DNA from: Streptomyces sp. HUAS YS2
GTDB lineage: Bacteria > Actinomycetota > Actinomycetes > Streptomycetales > Streptomycetaceae
Length of the DNA stretch: 64,000 nucleotides
Reading direction: 5' to 3'
Assembly (NCBI RefSeq): GCF_033343995.1
Contig: NZ_CP137573.1
Coordinates: 7,101,001 to 7,165,000 of the forward strand
Of this stretch, positions 23,775 through 31,822 are shown piece by piece (within the stretch, counting starts at the first letter, position 1; every line of letters begins with the position of its first letter). The notes below the pieces were generated by a model that was not told the origin of the DNA, made no database searches, and saw only the letters and a program-made list of their open reading frames with translations. The position numbers were made by a program, and so were the translations under genes.

Positions 23775-25868
23775 TCACAGCACCGACGGCGCCGCGTGCA
23801 GCAGGCAGCCGGGCGCGGCGACCTCGGCCGCGTACAGCCGGATCAGCTCGTGCATGCGGAAGACGTACTCGGTGACCGGCTCCACCAGCTGCGTCTCGAC
23901 CAGCCCGTCCAGGGCGCGGGCCGCCCGGTACGTGTCCGTCCCGAGCAGCCCGGCCACGTCGGCGACGTCGAACTCGGCGCGGTCCGAGAGGCCGAGCAGC
24001 TGGAAGGCCCGCACCGAGCGGACCCGGCCGGGCATCGGGGCGCGCAGCAGCTGCTGGTAGCTCTCCGCGATGCAGGCGCGTACGGAGACCCCCTCGGCCT
24101 GCAGTTCGTCGAGGCGGCGCGCCCGGTCGCGCAGCCGGTCGGCGAAGCCGGCCAGTGACCACTCGGGTCGGCCCACCAGACGGGCGCCGGCGATCCGCAA
24201 CGCGAGCGGGTGACCGCCGCACAGCCGAACCAGTTCGAGTGCGGCGGCGTGCTCGCGGGCGAACCGCTCGCCCGTCCCGGTCAGGGCCAGGAGCCGGACG
24301 GACGCGGTCTCGTCCAGGGCCCGGACCCCGACCCGGGTGGCGAGCAGGGTCGGCAGGCTGGAGCGGCTGGTGGCCAGCACGGCGCAGGCGTTGTTGGCCG
24401 GGACCAGCGGACGGACCTGCGCGGCGTCGCGGGCGTTGTCCACCACGACGAGGAGCCGGCGGCCCGCGACGGCCGACTGGTAGCAGAGCACGGCCTCGGC
24501 GGGGGAGTCGGGGATCTGCGCGGCCGGCACGCCCAGGGCCCGCAGGAATCCGGCGACGAGGTCGTACGGGCGGGGCGGGCGCCCGTCGGGAGCGGGGGAG
24601 GCGAGGTCGGCGTAGAGCTGGCCGTCCGGGTAGAGCGGGGCCAGGTCGTGCGCGTGACGCAGTGCCAGGGCCGACTTGCCGAAGCCGCCCGGCCCGTGGA
24701 ACACCACGGTGGGCGCGCCCACCGTCGGCGCCGGCGCCCCGCCCGTCGCCGCCCGGGCCATCCCGAGCTCCCGCTGCCGCCCCACGAACACGGTGCTCTC
24801 CGGCGGAAGCTGACGGGGCACCGCGTAGGGGTACGCCACGGGCCCGAGGACGGCGCCGGGTTCGCCCCGCGTGGCGGCGGCATCCTCGGCCGCGGTTCCG
24901 GACGCGGTTCCGGGCGCGGCCCTGGGCCCGGGCGACGCGGACGCGAGCGGTCCGTCGTCCGGTCCGGCGGGCGCCGGCCCGGTTCCGCCGGCGGGCCCTG
25001 CGGCACCCGACGCCGCACCGCGGACCGCCCCCTGCCCCGCGACCGCGGGACCGCGGCCGAGAGACGGGTCGCGGCGCAGGACCGCCCGGTGGATTCGGCA
25101 CAGGTCCTCGCCCGGGTCCATGCCCAGCTCGTCGCGCAGCGCCGCACGGGCGTCGTTGAACGAGTCGAGGGCGCCCGCCACGTCGCCGTTGCCGTACAGG
25201 GCGACCATGAGGCGTCCGCGCAACCGCTCGTTCAGCGGATGGAGCGCGACGACGTGCCGCAGCCGCTGCACGACGCTGCCCTCGCGGCCCAGCGCCGTCT
25301 CCACCTCGACCTGCTCCTCCACGGCGCTGAGGTACGACTCGGTGAGGTGCTGGCTGAACTCGCGCAGCGCCACCCCCTGGGTGACGTCCTCCAGCGGGCC
25401 GCCGCGCCACAGGTCGAGGGCGTCGGCGTACAGCTCGGCGGCCTCGGGCAGCCGCCGCGCGGCGACGGCACGGCGCGCCGCCGCGACCTTGCCGCGGAAG
25501 CAGGGGAGGTCGAACTCGGAGTCGTCGGTCCGCAGCACGTACCCGGAGCGCGAACTGGTCAGCCGCGCCCGGGCGGTGCGCAGGTGTCCGCGCAACTGCA
25601 TGACGTACGTGCGCAGGTTGGCCACGGCCGATCGCGGCGGCTCGTCGCCCCAGATCTCCCGGACCAGCGCTGCCACCGGCACCGCCCGCCCGCCGTGCGC
25701 GAGCAGCATCGCCAGCAGCACGCGCTGCTTGTCGGCGCCGATCAGGACCGGGTCGCCGGCCACGCGGAGTTCGAGCGGCCCGAGCGTACGGAACGCGACG
25801 CTCCGAGCTCTCGTACAGTCGCCGTCCGCAGTGCCGTCGCCGTCGTCCGTGCCGCCGTCGCCGCTCAT
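23775..25868 (-). CDS. AfsR/SARP-family transcriptional activator with NB-ARC ATPase domain
   Basis: This 697-residue regulator has an OmpR-type winged helix (about 25-110: FRTLGPLELRVAGDP, QRVLLAMLLAHGGRAVPVAAL), a bacterial activation domain (about 120-265) and an Ala/Gly/Pro-rich linker (270-345). An NB-ARC/STAND ATPase follows, with P-loop GPGGFGKS at 392-399 and the Walker B-like LLVVVDNARD. The C-terminus ends in a winged-helix-like EYVFRMHELIRLYA. AfsR-type SARPs lack or carry TPRs; here they are absent. ATG 25868 overlaps the S26 peptidase stop (ATGA), so both are co-translated. GCTGTA direct repeats before the divergent peptide gene are the probable binding site. Confidence 0.93.
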   Translation of the reverse strand: MSGDGGTDDGDGTADGDCTRARSVAFRTLGPLELRVAGDPVLIGADKQRVLLAMLLAHGGRAVPVAALVREIWGDEPPRSAVANLRTYVMQLRGHLRTARARLTSSRSGYVLRTDDSEFDLPCFRGKVAAARRAVAARRLPEAAELYADALDLWRGGPLEDVTQGVALREFSQHLTESYLSAVEEQVEVETALGREGSVVQRLRHVVALHPLNERLRGRLMVALYGNGDVAGALDSFNDARAALRDELGMDPGEDLCRIHRAVLRRDPSLGRGPAVAGQGAVRGAASGAAGPAGGTGPAPAGPDDGPLASASPGPRAAPGTASGTAAEDAAATRGEPGAVLGPVAYPYAVPRQLPPESTVFVGRQRELGMARAATGGAPAPTVGAPTVVFHGPGGFGKSALALRHAHDLAPLYPDGQLYADLASPAPDGRPPRPYDLVAGFLRALGVPAAQIPDSPAEAVLCYQSAVAGRRLLVVVDNARDAAQVRPLVPANNACAVLATSRSSLPTLLATRVGVRALDETASVRLLALTGTGERFAREHAAALELVRLCGGHPLALRIAGARLVGRPEWSLAGFADRLRDRARRLDELQAEGVSVRACIAESYQQLLRAPMPGRVRSVRAFQLLGLSDRAEFDVADVAGLLGTDTYRAARALDGLVETQLVEPVTEYVFRMHELIRLYAAEVAAPGCLLHAAPSVL

Positions 25869-26341
25869 GCGCCGGGCGCCCGGGGCGCGCCGAGCCGGCG
25901 CACCACGGTCCCGAGGAGCTGGTCGCCGGGGAAGAAGCCCCGGTGGCGGGAGTCGATGCTGTCGGGGTTGTCGCCCCGTACGACGAGAGAACCGGGCGGC
26001 ACGGTGTCGCGCGGCCCGGCGCCCGCGGTCCCGGCCGGAACGGGCTCGCCCGGCAGCGCGGTGACCCGCTTGACGTTCCATCCGGCGCCGTGCCGGTCGG
26101 TGCCGTAGCCGCCGTCCCGCTCGGACGTCTCCGGCGGCCTGAGCACCACGACGTCCCCGCGGCGGATCCGGGCGAGCGGCCTGCGCCGTACGACGACCCG
26201 CTCACCGTCCCGGATGGCGGGCGCCATGCTGTTCCCCCGTACCGACACCACCACCACGGACGTGCGGATCCGCACGGCGGCGGCAACCGCCGCGGCCACG
26301 ACCAGCACGCCCACTCCTGCGCCTAACCGTCCCCCGCGCAA
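25865..26341 (-). CDS. S26-family signal peptidase
   Basis: This 158-residue protein has an N-terminal membrane helix (about 7-32), the catalytic Ser38 in VRGNSMAPAIRDGE, the general-base Lys91 in NVKRVTALPGE and the box E stretch GDNPDSIDSRHRGFFP. It is a small type I signal peptidase, which cuts after Ala-x-Ala on the outer face of the membrane. The start is TTG 26341 with GAGGAGG upstream. Its position beside a small Cys-rich peptide with an Ala-Gln-Ala site suggests a dedicated processing peptidase. It is translationally coupled to the SARP gene and diverges from the peptide gene. Confidence 0.92.
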   Translation of the reverse strand: MRGGRLGAGVGVLVVAAAVAAAVRIRTSVVVVSVRGNSMAPAIRDGERVVVRRRPLARIRRGDVVVLRPPETSERDGGYGTDRHGAGWNVKRVTALPGEPVPAGTAGAGPRDTVPPGSLVVRGDNPDSIDSRHRGFFPGDQLLGTVVRRLGAPRAPGA

Positions 26342-26491
26342 CTGAAGCCTCCTCAGGGATCTTCCTCAGGGATCTTCGAAGTGATCAGGAATCCTGCGTC
26401 TCTCCCGCCCCAGGTGTCAATCCCCTCCCCGGGCCCCCTTCGGACCCACCCGGGCCGCCCTTCCCGACCCTCGCCGGGCCATGATCCGCGC

Positions 26492-26549
26492 GCTGTATCC
26501 GCGCTGTACCCATGGCTGTACGGCTCGCTGTACGCGGCGCTCGTAGGGT
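26492..26549 (+). promoter_or_regulatory. SARP-type direct repeats and -10 element before the Cys-rich peptide
   Basis: GCTGTA occurs at 26492, 26503, 26515 and 26527, spaced 11, 12 and 12 bp, so the sites lie on one DNA face. SARP activators bind heptamer repeats with about 11-bp period just before the -10. A -10-like TAGGGT lies at 26544-26549, 11 bp after the last repeat, and no -35 hexamer is seen, as expected for SARP-dependent promoters. The peptide start is 47 bp further on. Nothing else stands out in the 26342-26595 gap. Confidence 0.72.
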
Positions 26550-26595
26550 CCTGAGCCGCACTGATCCACCTCCCAGGGAAACGGAAGGGGCCGAC

Positions 26596-26784
26596 GTGAA
26601 CCGAATCGTCAGGAAGCTCGGGGACCGCGTGCTGGAGCGTCTCGCGCCGAGCGCCACCGCGCAGGCGGACACCAGCTTCTACCAGTTCTGCTACTGCAGC
26701 GGTCCGTACTACTACCGCAAGCTGTGCCACGTCGTCGGCGGCTACAGCACCTGTGGTTCCTGCTACCGCTCGGGCGAGTGCTGA
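26596..26784 (+). CDS. Cysteine-rich peptide precursor (62 residues), candidate secreted disulfide-rich peptide
   Basis: GTG 26596 is preceded by GGAAGGGG. Residues 1-24 are charged and amphipathic (NRIVRKLGDRVLERLAP) and end SATAQA, an Ala-x-Ala site. Residues 25-62 are the likely mature part: six cysteines (32, 34, 44, 53, 56, 62), seven tyrosines, and no long hydrophobic segment. Six cysteines could form three disulfides. The amphipathic leader is unlike a Sec signal and more like the leaders of ribosomally made peptides. A longer upstream frame to 26512 overlaps the promoter repeats and is rejected. Neighbours are a MauE-like protein, a thioredoxin-like protein, an ABC exporter, an S26 peptidase and a SARP. 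I do not recognise the peptide family. Confidence 0.82.
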   Translation: MNRIVRKLGDRVLERLAPSATAQADTSFYQFCYCSGPYYYRKLCHVVGGYSTCGSCYRSGEC

Positions 26785-26833
26785 GCGGGCACCGACCGCG
26801 TCGGCGGCCCCGCTGCCGATGAGCCGGACCACC

Positions 26834-26862
26834 GGTCCGCCCCGCGTCGTGCGCGGGCGGGC
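26834..26862 (+). terminator. Hairpin between peptide gene and MauE (partial terminator or attenuator)
   Basis: GGTCCGCCCCGCG and CGCGGGCGGGCC form a stable imperfect stem with a 5-nt loop, 50 bp after the peptide stop. Such hairpins often let the precursor message exceed that of the downstream maturation genes. Confidence 0.45.
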
Positions 26863-26925
26863 CGGTGCCCTCCGGGGCCGTGGGGGCCCCGGAGTCCCGG
26901 GCACCGAACGCCGAGGAGCTGAAGG

Positions 26926-27453
26926 GTGTACTACGCCGGGCTCGCGGCCCGTCTCCTGCTGGTTCTCGTCTTCGTCGCCGCGGCCGCCGGGAAGTCCTGG
27001 CGGCGCGCGTCCTTCACCGGCTTCGCCGCCTCCCTCGCCGCCCTGCGGCTGTTCCCGCGCCGCCTGACCACCGCCGTGGCCGTGGCGACGGTCGGTGCGG
27101 AGGCGCTCACCGCCGTGCTCCTGGCCGTCCCCGCGACGGCGGGCGCGGGCCTCGTCCTGGCGATCGCCCTGCTCGGGGCGTTCGTCGCCGGAATCCTGGC
27201 CGCCCGGCGCGGCGGGCGGCAGGTGCCGTGCCGCTGTTTCGGGGCCACCAGCGCCCCGCTCGGCCTGCCGCACGTGATCCGCAACGCGCTGCTCGCCGTG
27301 GTCGCCGTGCTGGGCCTCGTCGCCATGGCAGCGTCCGCGCCGGGCGCCCTGCACCCCGGCGGGCTCGCGCTCGCGGGCGGCACGGCGGCGGTCGGTGCGC
27401 TGATGGTCGTCCGCATGGACGACCTGCTGGCTCTCGTGCCGCTGCTTCGCTGA
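26926..27453 (+). CDS. MauE/DoxX-like redox membrane protein
   Basis: This 175-residue protein has about four or five helices (residues 7-22, 47-68, 73-93, 118-135, 146-162) and the pair Cys102-x-Cys104 in VPCRCFG, the motif of MauE proteins. In methylamine dehydrogenase clusters MauE and MauD are needed to form the many disulfides of the small subunit. By analogy this protein would pass electrons to or from the thioredoxin-like protein encoded next and help oxidise the Cys-rich peptide. The start is GTG 26926 with GAGGAG upstream. Confidence 0.85.
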   Translation: MYYAGLAARLLLVLVFVAAAAGKSWRRASFTGFAASLAALRLFPRRLTTAVAVATVGAEALTAVLLAVPATAGAGLVLAIALLGAFVAGILAARRGGRQVPCRCFGATSAPLGLPHVIRNALLAVVAVLGLVAMAASAPGALHPGGLALAGGTAAVGALMVVRMDDLLALVPLLR

Positions 27454-27516
27454 TGCCCCGCTCGTCCACTCGCCGAGCCCTTGATCCGAGCCGAACCCCG
27501 CTGACTGGAGTATGAG

Positions 27517-28023
27517 ATGGCCTTCCTCGTCGTCGCGCTGGTGCTCGTCGCCGCGCTCTGCGTCTTCCAACTCGTCCTCGTCCTCGCGGTGCTGCGCCGG
27601 CTGCGCGAGCACGAGACCCGGTTCGAGCAACTGGCGCGGTCCCGGGGCCCGATGGACGCCTACGACCCGAACGAGCTCGTCGGCCGTCGTATCCCCGAAC
27701 TCGCCGCGCACACCGGTGGGGAGCCCCGCACGGTCGGCTTCTTCTCGGTCGGCTGCGAGGCCTGCCACGAGCAGGCGCCGGAGTTCGTGGCCGCCGCGGG
27801 GGTGGGCGACGCCTCGGCGATCGTCGTCGGCGCCCCGGCCGACGAACTGACCGGCCTGCTGGGCGGCGTGCCGGTCGTCGTCACCGGCGAGGAGGCCGAC
27901 GGGCTGATGAGGGCCGTCGACGTCAAGGCGTTCCCGACCTTCCTCCGGGTCGACGGGGACGGCGTGATCGTCCGCGCCGGCATTGCCGTGGCGGACCTGC
28001 CCGCCGCGACCCCCGCGCTGTGA
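27517..28023 (+). CDS. Membrane-anchored thioredoxin-like (TlpA/MauD-type) protein
   Basis: This 168-residue protein has one N-terminal membrane helix (residues 3-26), a short linker and a thioredoxin fold with the active site Cys80-Glu-Ala-Cys83 in FSVGCEACHEQAPEF and the cis-proline Pro140 in VKAFPTF. The residues after the helix are basic (RRLRE), so the side of the membrane on which the fold sits is not obvious; MauD/TlpA proteins act outside. It follows MauE and its last codon overlaps the ABC exporter start (GTGA). The likely role is disulfide formation or repair in the Cys-rich peptide. Confidence 0.9.
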   Translation: MAFLVVALVLVAALCVFQLVLVLAVLRRLREHETRFEQLARSRGPMDAYDPNELVGRRIPELAAHTGGEPRTVGFFSVGCEACHEQAPEFVAAAGVGDASAIVVGAPADELTGLLGGVPVVVTGEEADGLMRAVDVKAFPTFLRVDGDGVIVRAGIAVADLPAATPAL

Positions 28024-29879
28024 CGGCAGGCCGGGCCGTGGGTCCGGACGACGGCCCGGAAGCGGGCCCCGGCCGGGCCGCGCGCGTCTGCGCCGTACGG
28101 CATCTGCGGACCGTCTGGGGCGCCTGCTGGGCGGCGGCGCCGTGGGTCTGGGCCGGGCACCTGCCCGTCGCGGTGGCAGCCGGGCTCGTCCCGCCGGCCA
28201 CGGCCTGGCTGACGAAACTCCTGGTGGACGACCTCACCCAGGGCCGGGGCGGGCACGCCCTTGCCTACGCGGCGGGGCTCGGCGCGGTCGGCCTGTTCGG
28301 CGCGCTGCTGCCGCACGCCGGCGAGTACCTGCGCGGCGAACTGGGCCGCCGGATGGACCGGTTGCTGCGGGACCGGCTGCACACGGCGGTGAACGGCTTC
28401 CTCGGCCTGTCGCGGTTCGAGGACCCGCACCACCTGGACCGGCTGCGGATGGCGACCCAGGCGTCCGGGGGCTCGCTGTCGCCGGTGACCGGCGGCACGG
28501 CGGAGATCGGCCGCAACGTCGTCGCGCTGCTGAGCCTGCTCGCCACCCTGTTCGTGCTCAGCCCGGTGATGGCGGTGGTGGTGTTGCTCGCGGCCGTGCC
28601 GGTGCTGATCGCCCGGCTCGCCCTGTCCCGGCGGCGCGTCGGGATGCTGGCCGCCACGTCGTCCGCGATGCGCCGGGAGCTCTTCTACTCGGCGCTGCTG
28701 ACGGAGGAACAGGCGGCCAAGGAGGTCCGGCTGTTCGGCCTCGGCGGCTTCCTCAAGGGCCGCATGCTCGACGAGCTCACCGGCATCCAGGCCGCCGAAC
28801 GCCGCCTGGACCGCAAGGAAGCCGCCGTGCAGGGCACCCTCGCCGCGCTGTCCGCGGCGGTCGCCGGCGGCGGCCTGGTGTACGCGGTGGACGCCGCGCT
28901 CGCCGGGCGCCTCACCGCGGGCGACGTGACCGCGTTCGTGGCCGCGGTCGCCGGTGTCCAGGCGGCGCTCGTCGGCCTCGTCACCGGCCTCGCGCAGGCG
29001 CACGAGGCGCTGCTGCTCTTCTCGTACCACGCCGACGTCACCGAGCTGCCCGACGACCTCGCCTCGGGCGGCGCGCACGACCTGCCGGCCCTGCGCCGCG
29101 GCATCGAGCTGCGCGACGTGTGGTTCCGGTACCACGACGACCACCCGTGGGTGCTGAAGGGCGTCGACCTCTTCATCCCCTTCGGGCAGTCGCTCGCCGT
29201 CGTCGGACTCAACGGGGCGGGCAAGAGCACCCTGATCAAGCTGCTCTGCCGGTTCTACGACCCGGTGCGCGGCTCGGTGCACTGGGACGGCACGGACCTG
29301 CGCGACATCGCCCCGGACGAGCTGCGCCGGCGCATGGGCGTGCTGTTCCAGGACTTCATGAACTACGACCTCACCGCGCGCGAGAACATCGGCGTCGGCG
29401 ACCTCGACGTCCTCGGCGAGCCGGACCGGATCCGGGAGGCCGCCGAACTCGCGGGCGCCCACGACATGGTGAGCGCGCTGCCGCAGGGGTACGACACCCT
29501 GCTCAGCCGGATCTTCTTCGCGGACGGCGACGATCCGACGGCGGGAACGGTGCTCTCCGGCGGCCAGTGGCAGCGGCTGGCCCTGGCCAGGGCGCTGCTG
29601 CGGCAGGGCCGGGACCTGCTGATCCTGGACGAGCCGAGCGCGGGCCTGGACGCCCAGGCGGAGCACGAGGTGCACGCGGGCCTGCGCAGGCACCGCGAGG
29701 GACGCACCAGCCTGCTGGTCTCCCACCGACTCGGCGCGGTCCGCGAGGCCGACACGATCGTCGTCCTCGACGGCGGCCGCATCACCGAACGCGGCACCCA
29801 CGACGAACTGATGGCGGCGGGCGGCGTGTACGAGCACCTGTTCACAGTCCAGGCGGAGGGCTACACGGTCGACGCGTAG
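28020..29879 (+). CDS. ABC exporter, fused membrane and ATPase domains
   Basis: This 619-residue half-size exporter has six membrane helices (about 40-330) and a nucleotide-binding domain with Walker A GLNGAGKST, the Q-loop LFQDFMNYDLT, signature LSGGQWQRLALARAL, Walker B LLILDEPSAGLD and switch SHR. It has no N-terminal C39 peptidase, so leader removal must be done by another enzyme, presumably the S26 peptidase. GTG 28020 overlaps the thioredoxin-like gene by four bases. The most likely substrate is the Cys-rich peptide. A GC palindrome closes the operon. Confidence 0.92.
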   Translation: MTAGRAVGPDDGPEAGPGRAARVCAVRHLRTVWGACWAAAPWVWAGHLPVAVAAGLVPPATAWLTKLLVDDLTQGRGGHALAYAAGLGAVGLFGALLPHAGEYLRGELGRRMDRLLRDRLHTAVNGFLGLSRFEDPHHLDRLRMATQASGGSLSPVTGGTAEIGRNVVALLSLLATLFVLSPVMAVVVLLAAVPVLIARLALSRRRVGMLAATSSAMRRELFYSALLTEEQAAKEVRLFGLGGFLKGRMLDELTGIQAAERRLDRKEAAVQGTLAALSAAVAGGGLVYAVDAALAGRLTAGDVTAFVAAVAGVQAALVGLVTGLAQAHEALLLFSYHADVTELPDDLASGGAHDLPALRRGIELRDVWFRYHDDHPWVLKGVDLFIPFGQSLAVVGLNGAGKSTLIKLLCRFYDPVRGSVHWDGTDLRDIAPDELRRRMGVLFQDFMNYDLTARENIGVGDLDVLGEPDRIREAAELAGAHDMVSALPQGYDTLLSRIFFADGDDPTAGTVLSGGQWQRLALARALLRQGRDLLILDEPSAGLDAQAEHEVHAGLRRHREGRTSLLVSHRLGAVREADTIVVLDGGRITERGTHDELMAAGGVYEHLFTVQAEGYTVDA

Positions 29880-29898
29880 CGCGCCCCCGGGGGCGCGC
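29879..29898 (+). terminator. Operon-end palindrome
   Basis: The perfect 20-base palindrome GCGCGCCCCCGGGGGCGCGC begins at the last base of the ABC exporter stop codon and probably ends the peptide operon. Confidence 0.55.
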
Positions 29899-29946
29899 CT
29901 CGTACCCTGGGGGCCGTATCGTCGTACCGCCTTGCGAGGAGCCCCC

Positions 29947-31689
29947 ATGGGACGTCTGCCCGGTCTGCTGGGGATCCCGCGGCTTTTGAGGCACATCGGA
30001 GCGACCGGGGCCGGGCTGCCGGCAGACGACGAGCTGGAGTTCGACGCGCCCGACCCGCGCGTGCGCGCGGCCTGCGAGGCCGTTCGGGAGGGGCGGTTCG
30101 GGCCGGCGGAGGAGCTGCTCGCGGCGACCCGTGAGGCCGCCGACTGGGGGCTGCGGACCCGGGCCGCCCGGGCGCTCGCCGAGGTGCTGCTCGACGGCCC
30201 CGGACGGATCGAGGCGTGGTCCGAGCGGAGGCCCGGCGACCGTGACGTCGCGATCGTCCGCGCCGAGGCGGCCGTTGCCCAGGCCTGGGCCGTACGGACC
30301 GGCGCGCGGGCCTCCGAGGTGTCCGCGGAGCAGTTCGAGGGCTTCCGCGCACTGCTCACCGACGCCGTACCGGTCCTGGACGAGGCGGTCGCGCTCAACG
30401 AGGGCGACCCGACCCCGTGGGTGACCGTGCTCGCCCACGACACCGGCTCGGCCGCGCCCCTGGAGGACTTCCAGGACCACCTCGCCGGCGCCCTGGCGCT
30501 CGACCCGCACAACTGGGCCGCCCACGCCCGCGCCGTGCAGTTCCTCGCCGCCAAGTGGTACGGCTCGCACGAGGAGATGTTCGCCCACGCCGAGCGCGCG
30601 GCGGCCGCGAGCCCGCCGGGCCATCCGCTGCGCGGGCTGCCCGTCGTCGCGCTGTCCGAACTCGCCCTGGACGAACGGCTCGACGGCGACGCGGCGACCA
30701 AGTACGGCCCCCTCTCCCAGCGTCGCGTCGATGCCGCGGTGGCGGCTGCCCGCGCACTCTCCGAGTCCCGCCCGGCCGGCGATCCCGAGCTGGCGGTGGT
30801 CCGCAACCATCTCGTCTGGGCACTGATCCGCGACGGCCGACCCGCCGTGGAGATCCTCGACGCCTTCCGGGCCGTCGGGCGGCACGTCACCCCGTACCCG
30901 TGGTCGTACCTGGGCGGCCTGTCCGTGTTCACGGAGTTCCGCTCGGGCGTCCGCGCCCAAGTGGCCCAGGAGACGCCGTTCTTCGGCGGTACCGTCGGCC
31001 CACCCCGGCCGGACGAGGCCGCCGCGGACGCGGGCGGCGCTCGCCGCGAACTCGCCCTCGTACCAACAACGGTCGCCCAGGTCACCGAGGCCGTGCTGCT
31101 CACCGGCGTCACCTACCGCATGGCGCCCCTCAAGGGCCGAACATCCGTCACCGTCGTCGAGACGGCCCCCTCGCAGGAACCGCGGACCGGGAAGCGCGGC
31201 AGGCGTCCCGGCCTGCGCCGCGCGCTCCTCGGCGAGGGCGACCTCGTCCGGCTCGCCCGGTCGTTCACCACCGGCGAGCCCTGGCCGGTGCTCGTCGTGT
31301 CGAGGTTCGCCGACCGGTACGGGCTGAGCCTGGTGCGCGACCGCACCGTCGTGGCGACCCACTACTGGCAGGGCCCCGACGGGATCCCCACCCAGGAGGA
31401 GGCCGCCGGCACCGCCGCCGCGCTCGTGTCCGCCTTCCGGAAGGCGGACGAGCGGCAGGTCGCCGCCGCCCTCCGCGACCCGGGCACGGACCGCGCCCCC
31501 GTCGACGCCGCGCTCGCGGCCCTGCGCCTGCCCGCGCTGCCCGAGGGCTACGGCGAGCGGTACGAGGTCCTGGCGGACGATCCGAGGGCGAAGCTGGTCA
31601 CCAAGCGGTCCCTGCGCGCCGCCCTGCGGGAGTCCCTCCGCGACGACCCCGCGGACCCGGCGCGCGAACTGCCGCCGCTCGGCCTGTGA
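29947..31689 (+). CDS. Large soluble protein of unknown function with repeat-like N-terminal half
   Basis: This 580-residue protein has no signal peptide or membrane helix. Residues about 25-330 are rich in Ala/Leu helices with the spacing of TPR-like repeats (DPRVRAACEAVREGRFGPAE, ALALDPHNWAAHARAVQFLA). The C-terminal part (LVRLARSFTTGEPWPVLVVSRFADRYGLSL) is mixed alpha/beta. The start ATG 29947 follows GAGGAG. It lies after the peptide operon but behind a terminator, so it is probably separate. I do not recognise a function; a stress-related or scaffold role is possible because its convergent neighbour is a TerD-domain protein. Confidence 0.8.
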   Translation: MGRLPGLLGIPRLLRHIGATGAGLPADDELEFDAPDPRVRAACEAVREGRFGPAEELLAATREAADWGLRTRAARALAEVLLDGPGRIEAWSERRPGDRDVAIVRAEAAVAQAWAVRTGARASEVSAEQFEGFRALLTDAVPVLDEAVALNEGDPTPWVTVLAHDTGSAAPLEDFQDHLAGALALDPHNWAAHARAVQFLAAKWYGSHEEMFAHAERAAAASPPGHPLRGLPVVALSELALDERLDGDAATKYGPLSQRRVDAAVAAARALSESRPAGDPELAVVRNHLVWALIRDGRPAVEILDAFRAVGRHVTPYPWSYLGGLSVFTEFRSGVRAQVAQETPFFGGTVGPPRPDEAAADAGGARRELALVPTTVAQVTEAVLLTGVTYRMAPLKGRTSVTVVETAPSQEPRTGKRGRRPGLRRALLGEGDLVRLARSFTTGEPWPVLVVSRFADRYGLSLVRDRTVVATHYWQGPDGIPTQEEAAGTAAALVSAFRKADERQVAAALRDPGTDRAPVDAALAALRLPALPEGYGERYEVLADDPRAKLVTKRSLRAALRESLRDDPADPARELPPLGL

Positions 31690-31695
31690 CGACGA

Positions 31696-31728
31696 ACGGC
31701 CGGCCCCGCAGTGCGCGGGACCGGCCGT
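31696..31728. terminator. Bidirectional terminator hairpin
   Basis: ACGGCCGGCCCCGC and GCGGGACCGGCCGT form a 13-bp stem with one bulge between convergent genes, seven bases after a stop codon. The rest of the gap to 31822 is featureless. Confidence 0.6.
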
Positions 31729-31822
31729 CCGGAGGTCGAGGGCGAGGAAAGCGAACGAACTAGATTCAAGGAGTGGTGAGAAGGAAGCCTGTTCATGGCC
31801 TCGCCACGATGAACCGTAGCAG

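Noticed and set aside
26512..26595. Upstream extension of the Cys-rich peptide (28 further codons from ATG 26512)
   Set aside because: It would overlap the SARP repeats and -10 element and lacks a ribosome-binding site, while GTG 26596 has a strong one.
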